Shown here piece after piece: positions 7,178 to 13,206 of a stretch of 20,213 bases of DNA (its first letter is position 1; each line of letters begins with the position of its first letter). Where the stretch lies: the NCBI GenBank assembly GCA_036741235.1, contig DAINSQ010000088.1:1-20213 (forward strand). The letters are read 5' to 3'. The notes under the pieces were generated by a model, which worked only from the letters and a program-made list of their open reading frames with translations, was not told the DNA's origin and did not search any database. Position numbers and translations under genes: made by a program. The stretch comes from JABWBR01 sp036741235. Lineage in GTDB: Bacteria; Bacteroidota; Bacteroidia; Chitinophagales; Saprospiraceae.

Positions 7178-9184
7178 ATGAAATACCTCTCTTTATTCAT
7201 CGCCCTGACTATATCAGCCGGCCTGTCGGCGCAAAACGACCTGCTTACGCCCGAGAAATTGTGGCAATTCGGCCGCGTTTCGCTCGATGATGTATCGCCC
7301 GACGGCAAAACGGCGCTGTACGGCGTCACTTATTACGATATGGCCGCCAATAAAGGCAACCGCGACCTGTATATCGCCCCCGTCGCCGGCGGAACCGCCA
7401 AAAAGATCACCGCTTTCGACGGCGGCGAAATCAACGGCCAATACACCCCCGACGGCAATCGCATCGGCTTCCTGCGCAGCGGCCAACTCTGGGAAATGAA
7501 CCCCGACGGCAGCGACCAACGCCGCGTTTCCGAAGAATCGATGAACGGGTTTTTGTATGCCCCCGACGGCAAACGCTTCCTGTTTATCCGCGATGTCAAG
7601 ATGGACCAAACGGTGCAAGACCGCTACCCCGACCTGCCCAAAGCCAACGGCCGCATCATCGATAACCTGATGTACCGCCATTGGGATAGCTGGCACGATT
7701 TTGCCTATAGCCAGATTTTTATTGCTGATTATGAAAATGGCCAACTCAAAGGGCAACCTGTCAATATCATCAACCAGCCCTACGACGCTCCCCTGCAACC
7801 CTTCGGCGGTATGGAACAAATCGCCTGGAGCCCCGATGGCCGCTTTATTGCCTATACCTGCAAAAAACTGTCGGGTACAGCCTACGCCGTGAGCACCAAC
7901 TCCGACATCTATCTCTACGATCTCAGTACCGGCCAAACCGCCAACCTCAGCGAAGGTTTGAATGGCTACGATATGGAACCCGCTTTCAGCCCCGACGGCA
8001 GGTATCTGGCCTGGAACAGCATGCCGACTCCGGGTTTTGAGGCCGACCGTACGCACATTTATGTGTATGATTTTCAAACCAAAAAGAAAGAAGACCTTAC
8101 TGCCGGCCTCGACCAGGAAGCCAATCATCCACAGTGGTCGCCCGACGGCAAGACCATTTACTTCATCAGCGGGGTAAAGGCCACTTACCAATTGTTTGCG
8201 CTGGATGTAGCCTCAAAAAAAGCAAAAGCAATCACCCAGGGCCGCCACGATTTCAACGCCTTCAAAGTTGCCGGCCCGGCCACCCTGGTAGGTCAACGCG
8301 TATCTATGTCGACGCCGGCTGAGTTATATGCCGTTGATATCAAATCGGGCGCCATGACGGCCGTCACCACCACCAACCAGGCCATGCTCAACAGCCTGAA
8401 ATTGGGCAAAGTCGATGAACGACAGGTAAAAACCACCGATGGCAAAAATATGCTGGTGTGGATGGTGTATCCGCCCAACTTCGATCCCACAAAAAAATAC
8501 CCTACCCTGCTCTACTGCCAGGGCGGCCCCCAATCGGCAGTGAGTCAGTTTTTCTCCTACCGCTGGAATTTACAACTCATGGCCGCCAACGGCTATATCG
8601 TGGTAGCTCCAAACCGCCGGGGCTTGCCCTCCTTCGGCCAGGAGTGGAACAACCAGATCAGCACCGACTGGGGCGGACAGGCCATGAAAGACCTGCTCAG
8701 CGCCATCGACGACGCCAAACGCGAGCCTTATGTAGATAGCGAGCGCCTCGGCGCCGTGGGCGCCAGCTTCGGCGGCTATTCCGTGTTCTGGCTGGCCGGC
8801 AACCACCAGAAACGCTTCAAAACCTTTATCGCCCACAGCGGTATGTTTCATATGGAAAGCTGGTACGGCACTACTGAAGAGCTCTTTTTTGCCAATCACG
8901 ACCTCGGCGGCCCCTATTGGTCAGAGCGAATACCCGAATCGTACAGCAAACACTCACCGCACCTCTACGTAGACAACTGGGATACGCCTATCCTTATCAT
9001 CCACGGCGAGCGCGACTACCGTGTGCCGGTTACGGAGGGCATGCAAGCCTTCCAGGCCGCCCAACTGCGGGGTATCCCCAGTAAGTTCCTCTATCTGCCC
9101 GATGAAGGCCACTGGGTGCTCACGCCCCAAACGAGCCTGCTCTGGCAAAGGGTGTTTTTCGAGTGGCTGGAGAAGTACCTTTGA
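7178..9184 (+). CDS. Secreted S9-family peptidase (prolyl oligopeptidase / acylaminoacyl peptidase-like)
   Basis: 668 aa. A signal peptide (MKYLSLFIALTISAGLSAQ) with a likely cut after AQ points to export to the periplasm or cell surface. Residues about 25-400 form a beta-propeller of WD40-like (PD40) repeats, visible as recurring SPDG/TPDG/APDG motifs (for example 40-43, 128-131, 218-221, 271-274, 321-324). Residues about 415-668 are the alpha/beta-hydrolase domain. The triad is complete: S530 in GASFGG, D613 in GERDYRVP, H645 in DEGHWV. Such enzymes cleave short peptides, releasing dipeptides, acylated residues or residues after proline; the exact specificity is not readable here. It is transcribed alone and converges on the GH43-type gene. 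No clear -7 box was found upstream of the ATG. Confidence 0.93.
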   Translation: MKYLSLFIALTISAGLSAQNDLLTPEKLWQFGRVSLDDVSPDGKTALYGVTYYDMAANKGNRDLYIAPVAGGTAKKITAFDGGEINGQYTPDGNRIGFLRSGQLWEMNPDGSDQRRVSEESMNGFLYAPDGKRFLFIRDVKMDQTVQDRYPDLPKANGRIIDNLMYRHWDSWHDFAYSQIFIADYENGQLKGQPVNIINQPYDAPLQPFGGMEQIAWSPDGRFIAYTCKKLSGTAYAVSTNSDIYLYDLSTGQTANLSEGLNGYDMEPAFSPDGRYLAWNSMPTPGFEADRTHIYVYDFQTKKKEDLTAGLDQEANHPQWSPDGKTIYFISGVKATYQLFALDVASKKAKAITQGRHDFNAFKVAGPATLVGQRVSMSTPAELYAVDIKSGAMTAVTTTNQAMLNSLKLGKVDERQVKTTDGKNMLVWMVYPPNFDPTKKYPTLLYCQGGPQSAVSQFFSYRWNLQLMAANGYIVVAPNRRGLPSFGQEWNNQISTDWGGQAMKDLLSAIDDAKREPYVDSERLGAVGASFGGYSVFWLAGNHQKRFKTFIAHSGMFHMESWYGTTEELFFANHDLGGPYWSERIPESYSKHSPHLYVDNWDTPILIIHGERDYRVPVTEGMQAFQAAQLRGIPSKFLYLPDEGHWVLTPQTSLLWQRVFFEWLEKYL

Positions 9185-9240
9185 GAGGGAGGGAGAGTTA
9201 GAGGGTGAGAGGGTGAGATTCTCACACTCCCTCCCTCTCA
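9182..9240. terminator. Shared bidirectional terminator containing both stop codons
   Basis: A perfect 14-bp inverted repeat (TGAGAGGGAGGGAG at 9182-9195, its complement at 9227-9240) encloses a smaller one, GTGAGA-T-TCTCAC (9213-9225). The outermost TGA of each arm is the stop codon of the converging S9 peptidase and GH43-type genes. It is symmetrical and G/C-rich, so it could end transcription in both directions. There is no clean T-tract on either side. Confidence 0.6.
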
Positions 9241-10992
9241 TTTTCCCACCCTCCTCCCGGATACGCCGCCTTCACCCAGGGCTTCGATAGCGAAATAATA
9301 GGGCGTATCCCGGTCTAAGCCCTTGAACAAATACGAATCGGCGTCGTGCACCAGGATACAGTTGTAGAGCTTATCGGGTTGAATGCCGTAGTAAATCTGG
9401 TAAGCGTAGGCGCCGGCGCTGGGTTGCCAGGAAAACGCCACCTCGCGGGTATCGGGCTGTCGTTCGGCACGAAAGCCTTGCACGGGGCGGGGTTTCTTGC
9501 CCGGGCCTTTGCCAAATACCCGGAAGCCTGCCAAAGCAAATTTGCCGGCCGCCATGTGGATATTTACGATCTTGAGATAGCGGGTTTTTACAGGCTTCGT
9601 CAACTCAATGTAGTCATGCGGCACATCGGCGTCGTTTTTGCTTTTATCCACCAGCATATGCCAGTTTTGGCCGTCGAGGCTATGCAGGATTTGGTATTGG
9701 TGGTAAATGCCGCTTTGCTTGTCGTAAAGGTGAGCGTCCTCATCGGCGTAGTTGATCTGCAGTGCGTATACCTTACATCGATAACCTAAATCCATAGCGA
9801 GGTATTCGCCTTCGTTGGCCGTAGCTGCGCTCCAGTAGGTGCGGATATTTTCGTCGGTAGCCAGGGCGGGGTCTTTACCGGGCAGACTCGATGACGTCCA
9901 GGTTTTTTTGCGGTACGACAGCATCATCCAGCCTGTAAAGGCGCTCTCCCGGTGGTCGCGCGCGCCTTTCGACAAATACTGCGGGTAATCGCCGAAGGCG
10001 GTATTGCAATACAGCTGCCCCTCAGGGTCGAAGCCGGCGGGAAACAGGTTGAGGCGCCGCTCAAACTTGTATTTAATCCAGTTGAGTCCGGTGGCCACAT
10101 GCCAGTAATTGCCGTGCTTGTCCTGAAAAGTGCTGCCGTGTCCCGCCCCCGTAATAAAGCCGCCGGGTTTGAGGGAAAACGGGTTATACGGCGCATAAGT
10201 AAACGGCCCCAGCGGGTGATCGCCCACGTACACCCCGTCGGCGTACACATTCCATTCGGTGCCCGGGGCGGCGTATTGGAAATAATATTTGCCATTGTGT
10301 TTGGTCATCCAGGCGCCCTCCATATACGGCGCGATCGTCGTATCGGAGTTATTTTCGCCGAAGCGCTCCCAGCCGTGGCGATCGGGGTGCAGCAGCATCA
10401 GTTCGGCCACCGGACCCGTAGGCGTATAGCGCTTGGCCGGGTCGAGTTCCACGCCGTAAAGCGGGTACAAATTGCTCGATCCCCAATACAGATAAGCCTT
10501 GCCGTCGTCGTCCTTAAAAAACGAAGGGTCCCAGGCGTGTTTTTGGGGGAAAGAATCCACCAGTTCCTCCCAGCGCCCGTTTTTGGGGTCGGTGCTCACA
10601 TATAGCGGCATGCGGTCGGCATCCATATGCGAAGGCATAAACAGCAGCGTATCGCCCCAGGCCCAGGCGCCGGGCGCGCACACGTTGTCGTTGCTGCGGT
10701 TGATGCGAAAATCTTTTTTTACAAAATGCCACTTCGCCATGTCCGCGCTCCACCAATAGCCGTTTTGGTTCGTTGAAAAAAGGTACAAGTCGTTTTTGTA
10801 ATTCACGATCACCGGGTCGGCGGTAGAGCGGTGCGACTCCTCGCGTCCATAGTACGTATGGCGCGAAGGGATGAAGGCGTAATCGAGGTTCATGGGGTTG
10901 CAGTAGGTGCTGGGGGTGGGGTTCCACGTAGATTGGGCCTGAGCCGGGTATAAGGCAATCCAGACGAGAAAAAAAATGGCGGTGCGTATCAT
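9238..10992 (-). CDS. Secreted GH43-type glycoside hydrolase with F5/8C and FN3 modules
   Basis: 584 aa with a signal peptide (MIRTAIFFLVWIALYPAQAQ), so it is exported. The GH43-type five-bladed catalytic domain spans about 50-335. The expected acidic residues are visible: D59 in STADPVIV (base), D155 in WDPSFF (pKa modulator) and E225 in MEGAW (acid), followed by GAGHGSTF at 282-289. Residues about 365-495 are a discoidin-like (F5/8 type C) carbohydrate-binding module, with the pattern ATDENIRTYWSA...YLAMDLG...RYLKIVN. A fibronectin type III-like module ends the protein (about 503-580). GH43 enzymes act on arabinan, xylan and related side chains; the substrate cannot be fixed here. No SusC/SusD pair is nearby, and no type IX sorting domain is seen. 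The start directly follows an inverted repeat at 11006-11036. Confidence 0.9.
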   Translation of the reverse strand: MIRTAIFFLVWIALYPAQAQSTWNPTPSTYCNPMNLDYAFIPSRHTYYGREESHRSTADPVIVNYKNDLYLFSTNQNGYWWSADMAKWHFVKKDFRINRSNDNVCAPGAWAWGDTLLFMPSHMDADRMPLYVSTDPKNGRWEELVDSFPQKHAWDPSFFKDDDGKAYLYWGSSNLYPLYGVELDPAKRYTPTGPVAELMLLHPDRHGWERFGENNSDTTIAPYMEGAWMTKHNGKYYFQYAAPGTEWNVYADGVYVGDHPLGPFTYAPYNPFSLKPGGFITGAGHGSTFQDKHGNYWHVATGLNWIKYKFERRLNLFPAGFDPEGQLYCNTAFGDYPQYLSKGARDHRESAFTGWMMLSYRKKTWTSSSLPGKDPALATDENIRTYWSAATANEGEYLAMDLGYRCKVYALQINYADEDAHLYDKQSGIYHQYQILHSLDGQNWHMLVDKSKNDADVPHDYIELTKPVKTRYLKIVNIHMAAGKFALAGFRVFGKGPGKKPRPVQGFRAERQPDTREVAFSWQPSAGAYAYQIYYGIQPDKLYNCILVHDADSYLFKGLDRDTPYYFAIEALGEGGVSGRRVGK

Positions 10993-11005
10993 ATGATGAG
11001 CGTTA

Positions 11006-11036
11006 CTAATTCAGCAGATGCTGTCTGCTAAATTAG
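11006..11036. promoter_or_regulatory. 13-bp inverted repeat just upstream of the GH43-type gene
   Basis: CTAATTCAGCAGA (11006-11018) faces TCTGCTAAATTAG (11024-11036): 13-bp arms with one mismatch and a 5-bp centre. It ends 13 bp before the GH43-type start codon. It fits an operator for a dimeric regulator or a leader hairpin near the ribosome-binding region. No regulator gene is adjacent. Confidence 0.45.
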
Positions 11037-11167
11037 GGAGAATGGGGGAAATAGCGGTAGTATTTATAAAGATAAGGCCATTGAAATGAGGCTAAGCACC
11101 GGCCGTTCTTATCATGCACGCTTTAATACGTATAAGATTATGGCATTTCGACCAACTCAACGTGAAT

Positions 11168-11309
11168 TTATCCTTCGCGCCGCTAAGTTTTGGGCATGAC
11201 CCAGGCTCGGGCGCGAAGGATAATACCGCTAAGCTGGAAAAGTTATGCCTATAACTTGACGGCGTGCGGTATACGAGAAGTCGTCTCGTAATTTGAATAG
11301 TCAATTCAA
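11168..11309. other. Cluster of four consecutive perfect hairpins in a gene-free stretch
   Basis: The 10993-11422 interval holds no convincing gene. Within 142 bp there are four perfect inverted repeats: TTATCCTTCGCGCC / GGCGCGAAGGATAA (11168-11181 / 11210-11223, with TGGG..CCCA nested inside); AAGTTAT / ATAACTT (11240-11246 / 11251-11257); TACGAGA / TCTCGTA (11272-11278 / 11284-11290); TTGAAT / ATTCAA (11293-11298 / 11304-11309). The palindrome ATACGTAT lies nearby at 11126-11133. It could be a structured small RNA, a dispersed palindromic element or the edge of a lost mobile element. No transposase or target-site duplication was found. Confidence 0.45.
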
Positions 11310-11422
11310 TTACTTACTGATCTGGAGGAGCTGGATTTGATTAGGATTTTGAAGTAAGGAGGGTAAATCACTCCCCAAAAAACCTTATATTGGCATCAAA
11401 TTGTTTCAATCAACGAACCTAT

Positions 11423-11713
11423 ATGGGTACAGCTTTTTCAAATAATCTATTTTGGGACACCGACGAGACCACACTCGATGCGGATAAAAACGCTCGTTTC
11501 ATTGTGGAACGAGTACTGTCGCGTGGGCGGTTACGCGATTGGTTTGCATTGATAGACTTATATGGGTTAGAGCGTATTAAGAAAGAGGCTATGAAGATCC
11601 GTTACCTGGATGAGGTGACCTTGAGTTTTTGCAGTGCCATGTTTAATGTGCCCAAATCTAAATTTAGATGCTACAGACAGCCGCAGTCCATCCAGCAACT
11701 CTGGCCATACTGA
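11423..11713 (+). CDS. DUF6922-like protein, probable antitoxin of the AbiEii pair
   Basis: 96 aa from ATG 11423. I prefer this to the TTG at 11390, because the conserved block starts only after it and the TTG falls in the promoter-like TATATTG stretch. The pattern LFWDTD..TLDADKNARFIVERVLSRG...DWFALIDLYG..RIKKEA..IRYLDEVTLSFCS..F......FRCY is that of DUF6922 proteins, which in Bacteroidota stand just before AbiEii-type nucleotidyltransferases. It overlaps the toxin gene by 46 bp, implying coupled translation. It should neutralise the toxin and may repress the operon, but no helix-turn-helix is obvious, so that role is inferred from position. Confidence 0.75.
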   Translation: MGTAFSNNLFWDTDETTLDADKNARFIVERVLSRGRLRDWFALIDLYGLERIKKEAMKIRYLDEVTLSFCSAMFNVPKSKFRCYRQPQSIQQLWPY

Positions 11714-12288
11714 AAAAGATGATGCAAATGCCTGAATTCCGCCAGTTTAACTTGGTAGGCGGTACGGCACTCGCGCTTCAAATTGGCCACCGCATCTCCA
11801 TTGACCTGGACCTTTTAACACATATAGAATACGATAGTGCGCTAATGCTGAAGGCTTTAGATAATTTGGGCAGATTAGAGACTTTGGTAGATAAACCGCC
11901 TTTTCTTCAAGTGCGTATTGACGATGTAAAAGTAGATTTCCTGAAATATCCCTACGATTTTGTTCAGGAATTTACTGAAATAGAGGGTGTTCGTTTGGCT
12001 CCCATCGAAAATATTGCAGTGATGAAACTTTTGGCTATTGCCAGAAGAGGTGTGAAGAAAGATTTTTTTGACCTGTATTTCATACTCGAACGTTATACAA
12101 TGACAGAAGTCGTAACTCTGTTTGAAGAAAAATTCCCCCATGTAGACTTATTTCACATTTTAAAAAGCTTGACTTATTTCGGAGACGCCGACCCTGAAGG
12201 CGATCCAAAAATGTTGCAAAAAGTGAGTTGGAATATGGTAAAAAAAACTATTACTCAGAAAACACAAGCGTATTTAAAAAGGGAGTAG
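11668..12288 (+). CDS. AbiEii/AbiGii-type nucleotidyltransferase toxin
   Basis: 206 aa. The nucleotidyltransferase motifs of the AbiEii toxin family (DUF1814) are present: GGTALALQIGHR (31-42) followed by IDLDL (45-49, D46 and D48), a third acidic position D90 in VKVDF, and the family C-terminal motif K120...R127..KKDFFDLYFIL (130-140). Members of this family act as toxins that transfer nucleotides to RNA targets and are linked to abortive phage infection and element maintenance. At about 200 aa it is at the short end of the family but looks complete. It follows its presumed antitoxin with a 46-bp overlap. The pair is clearly more AT-rich than the S9, GH43-type and permease genes around it, which suggests horizontal gain. 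Confidence 0.87.
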   Translation: MLQTAAVHPATLAILKKMMQMPEFRQFNLVGGTALALQIGHRISIDLDLLTHIEYDSALMLKALDNLGRLETLVDKPPFLQVRIDDVKVDFLKYPYDFVQEFTEIEGVRLAPIENIAVMKLLAIARRGVKKDFFDLYFILERYTMTEVVTLFEEKFPHVDLFHILKSLTYFGDADPEGDPKMLQKVSWNMVKKTITQKTQAYLKRE

Positions 12289-12311
12289 CGTTCTATAACA
12301 CACAGATCACA

Positions 12312-12329
12312 TTACTCAATTGAGAGTAA
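12312..12329. terminator. Small hairpin between convergent genes
   Basis: TTACTC (12312-12317) and GAGTAA (12324-12329) pair around AATTGA in the 71-bp gap between the toxin gene and the convergent SH3-protein gene. The stem is short and no T-run follows, so it is at best a weak terminator. Confidence 0.3.
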
Positions 12330-12359
12330 GTCTAAGTAGAAATTTATGCTCATATCGAT

Positions 12360-12965
12360 TTATTTCTCCTGCAATAAATGCTTTTTCACCCACCCTACCT
12401 TATTGTCGTAAATCACCTTGCACCAATACTTATTGCTACAATCAATCACGCTAACCTCATCGCCGGCAGCCAGTCTTTTTAATACCTGCGAGTCAGAATT
12501 TGGCAGCTTTCTAAGGCTGGTAGCTGCGCTAACCATAAAGATATCTTCCTCTACATCCAGCGTTGATTCAGGGATAAATTTTTCATCCTTATCGGTTTCT
12601 TCATAGATATAAATTTTGGATTCCTGTTTGGGGTAAGTCGTTTTCGGCAGGGGCGTCGGACTTGGACTGCTCCTGTATTTGGGCGGCACCGGTTCATACC
12701 GGCTCCCTCCGGCACATACGCCGCATGACCCGCCGCTATTGCAATGCTTACAATACTCGCAAGTTGTGCAAGCGGTACAATTGGCTTTGCCCAGGCACTT
12801 GCCAAGTTCAATTACTTCGCCGCTGCATAGGATGACTTCTCCATGGATTGCGTTGTTGATGGCTTCGCGGTGACTGAATGCATGAGCCTCTGAATTGCGG
12901 TGGTGAGAAAAGGATAAGAGCGCTATGGCTGTTATTATTCCAAGTAATCGAATTAAGTTATTCAT
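12360..12965 (-). CDS. Exported Cys-rich protein with C-terminal bacterial SH3 domain
   Basis: 201 aa. The N-terminal hydrophobic segment (about 4-20) looks like a signal peptide. Residues 57-84 carry a striking cysteine ladder: C57, then C63-x2-C66-x2-C69-x2-C72-x2-C75, then C81-G-V-C84. A Pro/Ser-rich linker (about 92-112) and an acidic stretch (121-141) follow. Residues about 142-201 are an SH3b domain (ATSLRKLPNSDSQVLKRLAAGDEVSVID...WCKVIYDNKVGWVKKHLL), a fold that often binds cell-wall peptides or other surface ligands. The Cys ladder could bind metal or be disulfide-bonded after export. The biological role is unknown. The gene is divergent from the FtsX permease and convergent with the toxin gene. 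Confidence 0.8.
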   Translation of the reverse strand: MNNLIRLLGIITAIALLSFSHHRNSEAHAFSHREAINNAIHGEVILCSGEVIELGKCLGKANCTACTTCEYCKHCNSGGSCGVCAGGSRYEPVPPKYRSSPSPTPLPKTTYPKQESKIYIYEETDKDEKFIPESTLDVEEDIFMVSAATSLRKLPNSDSQVLKRLAAGDEVSVIDCSNKYWCKVIYDNKVGWVKKHLLQEK

Positions 12966-13206
12966 GATAAATATTTTATATATTAATATTAATTAATTAT
13001 CAAATTAATTGATCTTCGATTTTACTTGTTTTTTCCAACTGTATTATTTTGTCTTTATCTTCCAATAAAGATAACAAAGATTGCTAAAGTCCTATTATGC
13101 GCTGTTCGGATTTTTGTCTTTGCGTAAAAGCGATTCCGAAACCATCGTTATTCAACTCAACCATTCCCCCCCAAATCCGTTATATAAAAAATTCCACACA
13201 CCCACT
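12966..13206. promoter_or_regulatory. AT-rich divergent intergenic region with inverted repeat
   Basis: This gap separates the divergent SH3-protein and FtsX-permease genes. It contains a long A/T-only run (about 12966-13010), an inverted repeat TTATCTT-N6-AAGATAA at 13055-13074, and TGTCTTTG at 13115-13122, one base from the TAnnTTTG -7 consensus and oriented toward the permease. The reading frame of the permease stays open through 13081-13206, but composition and content there look non-coding. Confidence 0.35.

Noticed and set aside
7214..8191. Minus-strand open frame of 325 codons inside the S9 peptidase gene
   Set aside because: The plus strand encodes a complete S9 protein with signal peptide and triad. 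The antisense frame is a by-product of G/C-rich codon use.
11240..11290. Integron attC-like site in the hairpin cluster
   Set aside because: The stems lack the GTTRRRY / RYYYAAC core sites, and no integrase or cassette array is visible.
11092..11304. Minus-strand open frame of 70 codons over the hairpin cluster
   Set aside because: The sequence is dominated by the inverted repeats, there is no start context, and no protein family is visible. I treat it as non-coding structured DNA.
11390..11422. TTG start for the DUF6922-like gene
   Set aside because: The TTG sits inside a promoter-like TATATTG stretch, and the added residues match nothing in the family. ATG 11423 is better.
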